Part shown: positions 41,589-50,472 of the stretch, piece after piece
Numbering within the stretch: position 1 is the first letter of the stretch
Layout: the number at the start of each line of letters is the position of its first letter
DNA from: Paenibacillus silagei
GTDB taxonomy: Bacteria; Bacillota; Bacilli; Paenibacillales; Paenibacillaceae
Length of the DNA: 64,000 bases
Direction of reading: 5' to 3'
Assembly (NCBI RefSeq): GCF_017874735.1
Contig: NZ_JAGGLV010000012.1
Coordinates: forward strand, 62,001 to 126,000
Notes under the pieces: generated by a model
Seen by the model: only the letters and a program-made list of their open reading frames with translations
What the model was told of the DNA's origin: nothing
Databases searched by the model: none
Translations under genes and position numbers: made by a program

Positions 41589-42296
41589 TCAGTGCTCTTC
41601 CCGGTAAGCGCCCGGGGTGCTGCCGGTGTATTTTTTGAACACCTTGTTGAAGTAATGCTTGTTCTCATACCCGACCCGGCGTCCGATCTCGACTATCGGC
41701 AGATCCCGGTGGAGGCTCAGCAGCTTCTGCGCTTCCTTGATCCGGGTGGTATTCAGGTAATTGACAAAGGTATCACCCGTGACCTTCTTGAACAGGCTGC
41801 TGATGTAATTCGGATGAAGGTTCATCAGCTCGGCCAGATGATCCAGGGACAGGTCATTCATATAATTCAGCCGGGTATAGGCAAGAATCCGCTTGGCATG
41901 AGGCGGACAGTCCGTACTGTCCAGGGAGGGAAGATTCCGGTTCACCTGACTCAGCAGCCGGGCTACCTCCTCCTTATCCACCGGCTTCAGCAGGTAGTCC
42001 ACTACCCCGTAGCGGAGCGCCCGGCGGGCATATTCGAAGTCATCATGTCCGGTAAGAATAATGAAGCGCTCACATAAACCGTTCTCCTTCGCCTCCTCCA
42101 TCATCTCGAACCCGTTTTTCTCCGGCATATGCAGATCGGTTACCGTCACATCCGGCATGTATTCCTTCATAATCTGAAGCGCCTCGAAGGCGTCACCGGC
42201 CTCGCGGATCTCAGCCCCGACCGGCGCGGCTCCGCCAATCACCTTCACCAGCCCTCCAAGGATAATCGGCTCATCGTCTACGATCAGAATTCTCAT
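41589..42296 (-). CDS. Response regulator with AraC-type DNA-binding domain (YesN-like)
   Basis: 235 residues. The receiver domain covers 1-120 with phospho-acceptor D54 (VTVTDLHMPEKNG) and LLKPVD. A two-helix-turn-helix AraC domain runs from about 140 to 235 (LSLDHLAELMNLHPNYISSLFKK, then VGYENKHYFNKVFKKYTG). It is shorter than most YesN proteins because the linker between the domains is short. ATGA overlap with the kinase gene shows it is the kinase's partner. It probably activates the adjoining lplB-ytcP-binding protein genes. Confidence 0.9.
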   Translation of the reverse strand: MRILIVDDEPIILGGLVKVIGGAAPVGAEIREAGDAFEALQIMKEYMPDVTVTDLHMPEKNGFEMMEEAKENGLCERFIILTGHDDFEYARRALRYGVVDYLLKPVDKEEVARLLSQVNRNLPSLDSTDCPPHAKRILAYTRLNYMNDLSLDHLAELMNLHPNYISSLFKKVTGDTFVNYLNTTRIKEAQKLLSLHRDLPIVEIGRRVGYENKHYFNKVFKKYTGSTPGAYREEH

Positions 42297-44092
42297 GCTT
42301 GCTCTGCCGCCCCTTTCGATAGGATGATGGTCAGGCAGGTCCCCTTGCCCTCCTCACTCTCAAGAACCAGCCGTGAGGTCCCGCCATAAAATGATTTAAT
42401 TCGCTCGCTGACATTATACAGGCCCACGCCTCCCTCCGCCTCTTCCTGAGTCTTCACCTCTTCCCCCCGGGATAACCGAGCTTGAATAAGCCGCACCTGG
42501 TTCTCAGGAATGCCAATGCCGCTGTCGGATACGCTGATTCGGATCTCCTCTGCCGTCTCCTGCGCTTGAATCAGGATATGGACCGGCCGCAGCGTCACAG
42601 CAGCTCCGTGAATAATACTATTCTCGACCAGCGGCTGGAGAATGAATCTTGGACAGATCAGGGTCTTCGCAGCCACAGCGATATCGACCTCATAGGTAAG
42701 TCTTTTTTGCAGCCGCATTTTGTGAATATTGAGGTAGAAGACCACGGTCTCAAGCTCCTGGGAGAGAACGGTATGATCGTCCTGGGCGGACAGGCTGTAG
42801 CGCATCAGCTTACCGAACCAGTAAGAGATCTCCGCCACTTCCTTGTCGTTGTTCGATTCAGCCAGCATGCGGATGGTCTCCAGCGTATTATAGAGAAAAT
42901 GCGGCTTGATCTGGGCCTGTAGCACCTTATAAGCGGCTTCCTTATTGCGCAGCTCGGCCCGGTGAACATTGTTGATCAGCTCATCCATACGCAGGAGCAT
43001 CGAATTATAAGTCTCAGTCAGGAAGCTGATCTCATCTCTGCGGCCCGGCTTATCTTCCTTGCTGATGGACTGCTTCAGATTATCATCATTCAGGTTGCGC
43101 ATATGTCTGGCGAGCCGGAGTACGCGCTTCGTAATCGTTGATGCGAGTGTGTAATAGGCGAATGACAATAACGCAAGCAGCACCGCGAATGTCGTAATCA
43201 TCACCAGCTCCTGGCTCCGGATCGAGCGGAACACCTCGGATACCTTGCCGATGACGGCGACACGTACGCCCAGTTCCTTCATATATAGCTGATTAACAAT
43301 GACCTCCCGGTTGATAAAATAGGTCTGCGCTTCTCCCGAAGTCAGTCTTCTCCAGGTGGCATCGTCCACCGCTGCGGGGATACCTTCCCGCTCCAGCGGC
43401 CCGCCCTCTGCCGGCAGAAGCAGCGCGGTCCAATCCCCTCCGCCTGTCGCCCGGTAGAATTTGCGGATCAGCTCACTGCCGACCCGCAGCTCCAGCAATC
43501 CCACAATCTCGGTAAAGTCATTGTTATATATTTTCTGGTAGAATACCAGCGGGGGCGCTTCCACCTCAGGATCGGGAATGATCCACTTGCCCTGTCCCGG
43601 CCGCAGCATACGGGTAGCCTCGGCACCCTGTTCATCCAGCGCCGATAGTTCGAGCAGCCGGTCAGTAATGGGCAGCACGCCCTGCTTGGTTATATAGATT
43701 CTGAACGTGTCGATCTCAGGACTGATATTAAGCGATTGCAGAATCACCGGATTGATATAACGGTTATAGGCATATATGCTCTCTGAGTCCGTCTCATAGC
43801 TGCCGTCCAGATAGTCAGTGACATACGGGTTGTACTGCAGCATACGCTGGGTGGAATCAATCCGGGCCAGATCCGCCTTCATATTGGCATAGGCCTGCTC
43901 CAGTATCTTTTGACGGCTCTCCACAAACTGGCTGCTTACACTGTCATAGATCTTACTATAATAATAGTAGCCAAACGTAACTACAGGAATAAAAATCAGA
44001 AAGATATATCCTACTATCATCTTGCGTACGATGCTCACGGCAGTCTGTCCCTCCGGTGCCCGACTTGTGTTCTCTAATCCTACCATGAACAT
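42293..44092 (-). CDS. Sensor histidine kinase (YesM-like)
   Basis: 599 residues. A membrane helix lies near 28-48, an extracellular sensor to about 290, and a second helix near 297-317. HAMP follows, then the His_kinase domain with QIKPHFLYNTLETIRM (phospho-His) and an ATPase domain with LVENSIIHG and GIGLYN-like G-box (EGGVGLYNVSERIK). The extracellular part presumably senses the sugar or its binding protein. The first ATG has no clear Shine-Dalgarno; a GTG about 18 codons in, 11 nt after GGAGG, is an alternative. It is cotranscribed with its response regulator. Confidence 0.9.
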   Translation of the reverse strand: MFMVGLENTSRAPEGQTAVSIVRKMIVGYIFLIFIPVVTFGYYYYSKIYDSVSSQFVESRQKILEQAYANMKADLARIDSTQRMLQYNPYVTDYLDGSYETDSESIYAYNRYINPVILQSLNISPEIDTFRIYITKQGVLPITDRLLELSALDEQGAEATRMLRPGQGKWIIPDPEVEAPPLVFYQKIYNNDFTEIVGLLELRVGSELIRKFYRATGGGDWTALLLPAEGGPLEREGIPAAVDDATWRRLTSGEAQTYFINREVIVNQLYMKELGVRVAVIGKVSEVFRSIRSQELVMITTFAVLLALLSFAYYTLASTITKRVLRLARHMRNLNDDNLKQSISKEDKPGRRDEISFLTETYNSMLLRMDELINNVHRAELRNKEAAYKVLQAQIKPHFLYNTLETIRMLAESNNDKEVAEISYWFGKLMRYSLSAQDDHTVLSQELETVVFYLNIHKMRLQKRLTYEVDIAVAAKTLICPRFILQPLVENSIIHGAAVTLRPVHILIQAQETAEEIRISVSDSGIGIPENQVRLIQARLSRGEEVKTQEEAEGGVGLYNVSERIKSFYGGTSRLVLESEEGKGTCLTIILSKGAAEQA

Positions 44093-44134
44093 GTAAAACC
44101 CGGTAGAGACAGGTCTCTACCGGCAGGAATTCGC

Positions 44135-45712
44135 TTACTTGAACAGTTCTTTCTTCTTCTGATAGGTCGCATTCGCCCAGTCGGTCAGCTTCTGCAGGCC
44201 GATGTTCTCTGCGTTCTTCAGCATATTCTCATAGGCTGCTACTGCGGCTTCCTCCGATTCAGCCAGATAGATTTTGACCTTCTCATTCTTGACCATCTCA
44301 TCGATCTTGGTCTTAATGGTCTTCTCCTGTGAATCCGGCTGGGTCTGGATCAAGCCGAGCTCCGGCTTGTAGATACGGACCGCCTTCAGTTCCATCAGCG
44401 CCTGGGTCTTCTGCAGCTCAGGAACATAGGACAGCATACCTTCGGTAACCCCATCGTTATAGAGATACCACCATTTAATCCCGTTGCTGTTCACGAAATC
44501 AGCGTCGGACGGATTATATTTGAAGTCGGGGTGACCCTCCTCATTCCAGGTCCAGTGTACTCCTTCAACTCCGAACATCGTCAGCTTCTTGCCTTCATCG
44601 CTCGCCAGATACTGAAGGAATTTGATGGAGGCCTCCGGGTCCTTATTCTTCTTGGTGATGAAGGTTCCGGAGAAGCCGAGTCCTGAGCTGACTACCTTGG
44701 CATCCTTCGACAATACGCTTGGCAGCATCTTGAAGGAGAAGTTCCCCTGATTGCTCTTGATCTTGATGTTATCGGTATCTGCCGTGGATACCGTATGGCT
44801 ATGGGCGAAAGCTTTGCCGCCCGTAGCATATTGATCATCAATCTGGTCATTGGCCAGTGCGAAATTCTCAGCCAGGATATAGCCATTGCGGTACAGGCTA
44901 TTCATGAACTTGAAGAAGTCCAGCATTTTGGGCTGTCTGATCGCATATTCCACCTTGCCGTCCTGTTCATACCAGCCGTCGAGCAGGGTCTCCGTACCGA
45001 ACTGGGCCAGGAAATACTGTTCGATCCAGTCCTTGTCCATGATCAGCGGGACCATCTCGGGATATTTCTCCTTGACCATGCCCAGCACCTTGACGAAATC
45101 ATCCAGGGTCTTGATTGGCGGATTCCCCAGCTCCTTCAGAATATCCTCCCGGACCGCGATGCCCGGGTTGCCGTCGCTGCCTAACGAATATTTACTATTC
45201 TTCATCTCCTCCTGGGTCGCAAAGGAGTTCCGCACGGTATAGAACTTGCCGTCATCCATGGTATGAATGGCAATCCGGGTCTTGTCAATCTTGAAATCCG
45301 GCGCATATTTCTCAATCAGCTCATTCCAGGAATACGACAGCTTCGAGTCGGATAACCGGTCTATGTTGGAAGAGGTGAACACCAGGTCCGGCAGGTCACC
45401 GGAGGCAATCATCAGCGGAAGCTGCTTATCATCGGTAGCGACCGTAACCTTCAGCTTCACTCCTGTCTTCTCGGTAATCATGTCGGCGACCGGGCCCTTC
45501 CATTCCGTAACCGGGTACCACGACGCATCGATGAAGAGGCTTAACTCCTTCACCTGTCCGGGCTTGGCCGGCGCATTCCCGCCTGCTGCGGCGTCCGGGC
45601 TGCCGGACGGGGCGGGCTGACCGGTATTTCCCCCGTTACCGCCGCAGGCGGATAACACGACGGCCATTGAGAGTGCGGCTGCAACGATCTTGAAGCTTCT
45701 GCTTTTGTTCAA
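44135..45712 (-). CDS. Extracellular solute-binding lipoprotein (LplA/YtcQ type)
   Basis: 525 residues from TTG 45712 with GGAGGG 6 nt upstream. The signal peptide ends in the lipobox VLSAC, and a Gly/Ala/Pro-rich linker follows. The rest is a family 1 extracellular solute-binding protein of the long LplA type found with LplB/YtcP permeases. These importers take up complex oligosaccharides and share a multitask ATPase encoded elsewhere (MsmX in B. subtilis), which explains the missing ATPase gene here. The ligand is unknown. Confidence 0.88.
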   Translation of the reverse strand: MNKSRSFKIVAAALSMAVVLSACGGNGGNTGQPAPSGSPDAAAGGNAPAKPGQVKELSLFIDASWYPVTEWKGPVADMITEKTGVKLKVTVATDDKQLPLMIASGDLPDLVFTSSNIDRLSDSKLSYSWNELIEKYAPDFKIDKTRIAIHTMDDGKFYTVRNSFATQEEMKNSKYSLGSDGNPGIAVREDILKELGNPPIKTLDDFVKVLGMVKEKYPEMVPLIMDKDWIEQYFLAQFGTETLLDGWYEQDGKVEYAIRQPKMLDFFKFMNSLYRNGYILAENFALANDQIDDQYATGGKAFAHSHTVSTADTDNIKIKSNQGNFSFKMLPSVLSKDAKVVSSGLGFSGTFITKKNKDPEASIKFLQYLASDEGKKLTMFGVEGVHWTWNEEGHPDFKYNPSDADFVNSNGIKWWYLYNDGVTEGMLSYVPELQKTQALMELKAVRIYKPELGLIQTQPDSQEKTIKTKIDEMVKNEKVKIYLAESEEAAVAAYENMLKNAENIGLQKLTDWANATYQKKKELFK

Positions 45713-45781
45713 GCTAATCCCTCCATGATTGAATTAATGAGCTGTATGAGCAATGGAACATTTGAACACTGAAGCACTGGC

Positions 45782-46663
45782 CTAGCCTTTTACTGAGCCT
45801 AGCATGATGCCATGTACGAAATACTTCTGCAGGAACGGGTACACACAGATAATGGGAACAATCGACACCACCATTGAAGTGACCTGTAAGGAGAAGCTGG
45901 TCACACCCGCCGAGGCACTGTTGGCTACCGCCAGCGAATCCATCGGAGAGTTGCTCTTGTTAATGACCTCCATCATGCGGAAGGCCAGCGTACGCAGCTC
46001 CTCGGACTGGACGAAATAAGCCGAATCCAGCCAGGAATTCCATTGCCCGACCCCCATGAACAAGGCCATAGTTGCCAGCACCGGCGTTGAGACCGGCAGG
46101 ATGATGCGGAAGAATATCGTAAGCTCACCGGCCCCGTCTATATGCGCAGATTCTTTTAGCTCAGCGGGAATTTCACGGAAGAACGAGATCGCAATGAGCA
46201 GGAAGAACGTGCTGAGCATAGACGGGATAATGTACACTGCAAAGGAATTTAACAAGCCTAGTGAACGCAGGACTACATAATAAGGGATCAGCCCGCCGGA
46301 GAAGTACATGGCGAATACGATCACTGTGAAATAGACCTTGCTGAATAACAGATCTCTATGGGATAGACCGTAAGCGACGATGCTGGTGAGCAGCAGTCCG
46401 AGCAAGGTGCCGGACACCGTCCGCAGTACGGAGATCAGGAACGCCTTCACCCACTTGGGATCATCCATGAACACCCGGTAATTCTCCAGGGTAAAGTTCC
46501 GGGGCCACAGATACACACCGCCCAGCAGCGAGTCCGAGCCTTTATTGAAGGAAGCAATTAACACATAATAGAACGGATACAGCATCGTGAGCATAATAAT
46601 GAACAATACCACATAGATCACGCTGTCAAAAACCAAATCCTTCTGCCGCTGACTCTTCAGCAT
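45782..46663 (-). CDS. ytcP: Carbohydrate ABC transporter permease (YtcP type)
   Basis: 293 residues with six membrane segments. The EAA loop is ESAHIDGAGELTIFFRIILPVSTPVLATM (near 180-208), and the protein ends HGIMLGSVKG as YtcP-type permeases do. It follows lplB by 17 nt and precedes the binding-protein gene in the same operon. Confidence 0.9.
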   Translation of the reverse strand: MLKSQRQKDLVFDSVIYVVLFIIMLTMLYPFYYVLIASFNKGSDSLLGGVYLWPRNFTLENYRVFMDDPKWVKAFLISVLRTVSGTLLGLLLTSIVAYGLSHRDLLFSKVYFTVIVFAMYFSGGLIPYYVVLRSLGLLNSFAVYIIPSMLSTFFLLIAISFFREIPAELKESAHIDGAGELTIFFRIILPVSTPVLATMALFMGVGQWNSWLDSAYFVQSEELRTLAFRMMEVINKSNSPMDSLAVANSASAGVTSFSLQVTSMVVSIVPIICVYPFLQKYFVHGIMLGSVKG

Positions 46664-46680
46664 AGCCTTCCCTCCTCTCT

Positions 46681-47664
46681 CTAAAACAGACTGGAGCCTG
46701 ATACCCGCTTGGCAATATAGTTACTGGAGAATATCAGCGCTACCGAAATCACCGATTGAATTAAATCTATCGCCGCTGCATAGGAGAACCTCCCGTCGCT
46801 TAACCCCACCCTGAATGCGTAGGTCTGGACAATCTCAGAGGTTGGATTATTGATACTGTTGCCTAACAGGTAGGCCTGCTCAAAGTTGGAGCCGACCAGT
46901 CCGCCGCCGAGAATACTCCCGATGGTCAGCACCAGCACAACAACGATAGTTCCCTTCATCCCCGGCAGGGTGATATAACGGATTCGCGCCAGCCTTCCGG
47001 CACCGTCAATCTCAGCAGCCTCATACTGGGAAGGACTGATCCCCGATATTGCCGCCAGAAAAATAATCGTCCACCAGCCCATCTCCTTCCACACCGCACT
47101 CCCTACCGCCAGCCCCCAAAAGTAATTCGGACTGGTCAGGAAGGCCAGCGGCTCATCCGTGAATCCCATCGCCATCAGCGCCTTATTGACCACACCGACA
47201 TCGGCGGACAGGAAGGCATAGGATACGCCAACCACGACCACCCAGGAGATAAAATGCGGCAGATAGCTGATTGTCTGCACAAACCGCTTGAAGGCCATGT
47301 GCTTCACTTCGTTCAGCATGATCGCCAGCAGGATCGGCGCCGGGAAGGCGAAGATGACCTTCAGCAGACTAAGGACCAGCGTGTTGCGGACCAGCTTGCC
47401 GAATTGATAGTCATGGACGAATTCATCGAAATACCTCAGCCCGACCCAATCGCTGGTGAAGATTCCTTTGATGCCGCTGGAGATGCTGTAATCCTTGAAC
47501 GCCATCAGTATGCCGAACATCGGAGTATACGCGAAGATCAGCAGATAGATCATGCCTAGCCCGACGAACAAATGCAGTACTTTCTGTTTTTTAAACCGCT
47601 TCCATAATATCGACCGCCGGCCGCCGCCGGTTCCGAGACTTCTTGGCTGTGTTTCCAATTCCAT
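46681..47664 (-). CDS. lplB: Polysaccharide ABC transporter permease (LplB type)
   Basis: 327 residues, six membrane segments. The EAA loop is YEAAEIDGAGRLARIRYITLPGMKGT (near 218-243), and FKDYSISSGIKGIFTSDWVGLRYFDEF near 56 is characteristic of LplB-type subunits. It is the first gene of the importer operon, with GGAGGAG before its ATG. A cre-like site lies at 47731-47744, so glucose repression is likely. Confidence 0.92.
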   Translation of the reverse strand: MELETQPRSLGTGGGRRSILWKRFKKQKVLHLFVGLGMIYLLIFAYTPMFGILMAFKDYSISSGIKGIFTSDWVGLRYFDEFVHDYQFGKLVRNTLVLSLLKVIFAFPAPILLAIMLNEVKHMAFKRFVQTISYLPHFISWVVVVGVSYAFLSADVGVVNKALMAMGFTDEPLAFLTSPNYFWGLAVGSAVWKEMGWWTIIFLAAISGISPSQYEAAEIDGAGRLARIRYITLPGMKGTIVVVLVLTIGSILGGGLVGSNFEQAYLLGNSINNPTSEIVQTYAFRVGLSDGRFSYAAAIDLIQSVISVALIFSSNYIAKRVSGSSLF

Positions 47665-47730
47665 ATGCGCTCCTCCCTTGTACCTTTAGTTTACCTGCAA
47701 GCCCGGGGACGGCGTAAGCCAACATTCTTA

Positions 47731-47744
47731 AGAAAGCGTTGTCA
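47731..47744. promoter_or_regulatory. CcpA cre-like site upstream of lplB
   Basis: AGAAAGCGTTGTCA matches the consensus TGWAANCGNTNWCA at 13 of 14 positions. It lies about 70 bp upstream of the lplB start. Confidence 0.6.
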
Positions 47745-47802
47745 TTTTTGAATACGCTTCCTTTGTTTATTTGTTGTATTCGTCTTATAGTATAGAAGAC
47801 AG

Positions 47803-48042
47803 ACTTAAGATTTGAACTTGAAGCTTGGTCGTCACTGCGGTGAACATTTGGACTTCCGGCCGCTGTTGTATTAGGATTTCCCGATTGTATCTGCTCTTCG
47901 CGGTAGAAATCCGGTGACTAGCTGATGCTTACGATGCGAGCTTTCCTGCGGAAAGCTTTCAGGCGGTCGCTAACGCTCCTACAGTTCCAAATTTCCCCTA
48001 CGCTTCTTTTTGCTTTTCGTTAATTTCATTAGTGCTTCTTAT
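47803..48042. repeat. Dispersed non-coding element, copy A (~240 bp)
   Basis: Shares with 60195-60398 a nearly identical 5' block of about 60 bp (ACTTAAG..., GAAGCTTGGTCGTCACTGCG...). The central word TGCTCTTCGCGG/CGCTCTTCGCGG and a 3' block CAGTTCCAAATTTCCCCT... of about 50 bp are also shared. This copy has about 40 extra bases in the middle, including hairpin CTTTCC-TGC-GGAAAG (47941-47955). It fills the space between lplB and the divergent AraC gene. Confidence 0.75.
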
Positions 48043-48079
48043 AACAGAAGTTCTAAGATGAAGGATATAGGTGCCAACT

Positions 48080-48922
48080 ATGAACTCTAAGGAATACGGA
48101 CTTGGCGAGGGTCCAATGGTAAAAGGGAACGGGTACAAGCCCCCCAATCTGCACAGATGGGGACCCGGCGTCCGTGATGTATATGCGCTGCATTATATCG
48201 TGAGCGGCAGAGGTTACTTGAAGACCGGCCAGGCGGTACACCCTGTGGAGACGGGTGAGAGCTTTATGATTTTTCCGCAGACGGAGGTGTATTATTATCC
48301 TGATCCGCAGGACCCGTGGGCGTATTGCTGGATTGAGTTCAGCGGGGCGGAGACTCTGCGCTTACTTGCCATGATTCATATCTCACCGGACCAGCCCGTT
48401 GTAACGGCTGCCCCGCAGGATTTCAGGGATATGTTCGATCAGGTCAAGGGGTATCAACAGGAGCCGTATGCACGGGAGCGCTCGGATGCGGCGCTTCATC
48501 TGCTGCTGTCGTATTACATGGAGTATTATCCGAGTGAGCAGGCCAGTCTCAAGAAGGACTATGTAGGGTCAGCGAAGGCCTATATTGAGAGTAACTATTG
48601 GAAGTCTTCCTTGTCGGTGCTGGATGTGGTGGAATATGTGTCAATTGAGCGCAGTTACCTGTTCCGGCTGTTCAAAAAAGAGACGGGCACCTCTATCTCC
48701 GGCTACCTGACCACCGTGCGCATCCGGCGGGCCTCCGAGCTGCTGGCGGAGTCGCGGTTGTCGGTGAAGTCGTTGTCTTACTCAGTCGGCTACCACGACC
48801 CGCTGTACTTCTCGAAGATATTTAAGAAGGTTACTTCGTACACGCCTTCACAGTACAGGAAGGTGTATAGGGAGGGGACACTCATTCTTCCTCCGGCGGA
48901 TGGGGGTGGGGGTAGCGGATAG
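48080..48922 (+). CDS. AraC family transcriptional regulator
   Basis: 280 residues from ATG 48080 behind AGGTG (6-nt spacing); GTG 48071 is an alternative. An N-terminal cupin-like sugar-sensing domain (HYIVSGRGYLKTGQAVHPVETGE near 40) is followed by a C-terminal AraC domain (VLDVVEYVSIERSYLFRLFKKETGTS; YSVGYHDPLYFSKIFKKVT). The extreme C-terminus (PPADGGGGSG) runs to the very border of repeat array 1. It is divergent from the lplB operon but separated from it by the dispersed element. It may control that operon or the xylan genes. Confidence 0.88.
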   Translation: MNSKEYGLGEGPMVKGNGYKPPNLHRWGPGVRDVYALHYIVSGRGYLKTGQAVHPVETGESFMIFPQTEVYYYPDPQDPWAYCWIEFSGAETLRLLAMIHISPDQPVVTAAPQDFRDMFDQVKGYQQEPYARERSDAALHLLLSYYMEYYPSEQASLKKDYVGSAKAYIESNYWKSSLSVLDVVEYVSIERSYLFRLFKKETGTSISGYLTTVRIRRASELLAESRLSVKSLSYSVGYHDPLYFSKIFKKVTSYTPSQYRKVYREGTLILPPADGGGGSG

Positions 48923-48927
48923 GGGCC

Positions 48928-49212
48928 ATTGTAATCGGTTTTCCGATTACATTTCCATCTACGCCACCCATCCAGCTGATTGTAATCGGTTTTCCGATTA
49001 CATTTCCGGCTACACCACCCATCCAGCTGATTGTAATCGGTTTTCCGATTACATTTCCATCTACGCCACCCATCCAGCTGATTGTAATCGGTTTTCCGAT
49101 TACATTTCCGGCTACACCACCCGCCCGGCCGATTGTAATCGGTTTTCCGATTACATTTCCGTCCACACCACCCGTCCGGCGCAATGTGATCGGTTTTTCG
49201 ATTACATTCGGT
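48928..49212. repeat. Six-copy tandem array of a 51-bp hairpin repeat (array 1)
   Basis: Units begin at 48928, 48979, 49030, 49081, 49132 and 49183, an exact 51-bp period. Each carries a 22-nt hairpin with stem TGTAATCGG / CCGATTACA and loop TTTT; the last unit is TGTGATCGG...CGATTACA. The 29-bp remainder alternates (CATCTACGCC in units 1 and 3, CGGCTACACC in 2 and 4), showing a 102-bp duplication. The array starts 6 bp after the AraC stop and ends 12 bp before the stop of the nuclease-like gene. Because 51 is divisible by 3, both strands stay open. Confidence 0.95.
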
Positions 49213-49223
49213 GACGCTGTTTT

Positions 49224-49904
49224 TTAGACCAGATCTGGACTTTGAATTGTACCTATGTACTCGTAATATGTAACTCGTGGAGATGTCCCTCTCGCTATAG
49301 GGCGGAATTTCCCCTTATCCACCAGCATACGGCTGTATTTAATAATTGTGGTGTAGTGTAACTCAAGCTCTCTCGCTGCATCAATGGGACGAAGGACACG
49401 ATAGTTACGGATAGCTAACCTCATCAATTCTCGTTCAATTCTGGAATAGGATTTCTCTGTGCTTCTGTTAGCAGTTCCTGCCAACAAATAAGGAGACAGA
49501 ACGTTCCGCAGTGTGGAGAGGACAAAAGACGGATTCTCTTTCATCTCATCCAACGAGATATAGAGAACCATGTAGTCCTGTGATTGCAGGAAGAGGCCGC
49601 GATTCAAGTCCATCCGGTATTTGCTCCGGTCCGTTCCATGCGATCCGTAGTCCATTATCTCAAATGCAATACGCGAGGAACCCGCCATCCACAAAAAATC
49701 GATAAAATAGGATCTGCCGCGCCAGTCCTTAACTTCATATTCCGGATGGAGTCCGTGAAAATGTCCGGTAAGCGGCCACCACACACATTCAACGAATAAG
49801 CGGTTACCGTAGCTATGCCCCCGCTTAAGTGCATCGAGCCGTTCCCCCTTTCTTCGTTTCAAATGCTTGCTTAACCATTGGTCATGTTCTTCTGTAAAGC
49901 CCAC
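49224..49904 (-). CDS. Hypothetical protein: restriction-endonuclease-like fold plus C-terminal helix-turn-helix
   Basis: 226 residues from GTG 49904 (GAGGGA upstream); TTG 49925 is an alternative. The central part (about 40-130) reads HPEYEVKDW, then YFIDFLW, IAFEIMDYGSHG, DLNRGLFLQSQDYMVLYIS. The D...E-x-x-D pattern and the following Arg/Gly order resemble PD-(D/E)XK nucleases of the DUF559/Vsr kind, but the catalytic Lys is not obvious. The last 70 residues look like a winged helix (PIDAARELELHYTTIIKYSRMLVDKGKF). It has six-copy 51-bp hairpin arrays on both sides. No name can be assigned, and nuclease activity is inference. Confidence 0.6.
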   Translation of the reverse strand: MGFTEEHDQWLSKHLKRRKGERLDALKRGHSYGNRLFVECVWWPLTGHFHGLHPEYEVKDWRGRSYFIDFLWMAGSSRIAFEIMDYGSHGTDRSKYRMDLNRGLFLQSQDYMVLYISLDEMKENPSFVLSTLRNVLSPYLLAGTANRSTEKSYSRIERELMRLAIRNYRVLRPIDAARELELHYTTIIKYSRMLVDKGKFRPIARGTSPRVTYYEYIGTIQSPDLV

Positions 49905-49946
49905 TTTAATTCCCTCGCTCTGCAATGAAATTAATCTCTAAACGCA

Positions 49947-49984
49947 CAAAACCCCGCCTCCTTCTGCAAGAGAAGAGAGCGGGG
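49947..49984 (-). terminator. Terminator-like hairpin between array 2 and the nuclease-like gene
   Basis: CCCCG-CTC-TTCT arms pair with AGAA-AG-G-CGGGG around GCAAG (49952-49984), with small bulges and TTTTG on the minus strand. It would stop leftward transcripts coming from array 2 before the nuclease-like gene, so that gene's own promoter must lie between 49905 and about 49946. Confidence 0.5.
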
Positions 49985-50088
49985 CATTCTTTGCCACGTT
50001 TGACATATCTAGCACTAGTGTGCCACTTTTGGTCAGCGAACGCAAGATAAAGATCACAAGGAGCCTTACGGTCCATCTGCAAACGCAC

Positions 50089-50393
50089 ATTGTGTTCGCT
50101 TTTTCGCCTACATTCGGCCCACGCGCCTCCGCACTAATCAATGTGTTCGCTTTTTCGCCTACATTTGGTCCACGCGCCTCCGCACTAACCAATGTGTTCG
50201 CTTTTTCGCCTACATTTGGCCCGCCCACCTACGCACTAACCAATGTATTCGGTTTTTCGACTACATTCGGCCCGCCCACCTCCGCACTAACCAATGTGTT
50301 CGGTTTTTCGACTACATTTGCCTGCGCGCCTCCGCACTAACCAATGTGTTCGGTTTTTCGCTTACATTTGGCCCGCCCACCTCCGCATTGCCC
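50089..50393. repeat. Six-copy tandem array of the diverged 51-bp repeat (array 2)
   Basis: Units begin at 50089, 50140, 50191, 50242, 50293 and 50343 (period 51, the last step 50 through loss of one base). The core is AATGTGTTCGGTTTTTCG, then NCTACATT, related to array 1 but with a broken palindrome. The remainder is GGCCCGCCCACCTCCGCACT-like. Units 1-3 carry TTCGC and units 4-6 TTCGG. It ends 13 bp before the xylan operon terminator. Confidence 0.93.
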
Positions 50394-50405
50394 ATCCCAA
50401 CAAAA

Positions 50406-50448
50406 AAGGGCTGCTCCCGGCGCGCATTGCGCCACGGGAGCAGCCCTT
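50406..50448 (-). terminator. Terminator of the xylan operon
   Basis: 14-bp perfect arms AAGGGCTGCTCCCG (50406-50419) and complement (50435-50448). On the minus strand the stem is followed by T6. It lies 24 nt after the GH10 stop. Confidence 0.88.
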
Positions 50449-50472
50449 AAGTAATTTCGTGCCTGCTCCAGC

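Noticed and set aside
48882..49214. Long open frames on both strands through array 1 encoding 17-residue peptide repeats
   Set aside because: The frames stay open only because 51 is divisible by 3. There is no ribosome binding site, and the plus-strand frame overlaps the AraC gene end in another frame.
49224..49904. HUH/Y1 (RAYT or IS200-type) transposase because of an HFH tripeptide
   Set aside because: The context (TGHFHGLHPEYEV) does not resemble the HUH strand of Y1 transposases, and no catalytic-tyrosine helix pattern follows. The later motifs fit a restriction-endonuclease-like fold better.
49938..50340. Open frames with 17-residue repeats through array 2
   Set aside because: Same reason as array 1. 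The last unit has lost a base, which breaks the frame without sign of selection.
48928..50393. CRISPR arrays
   Set aside because: The intervals between palindromic cores are themselves repeats, not unique spacers; the whole 51-bp unit is repeated, and no cas genes are nearby.
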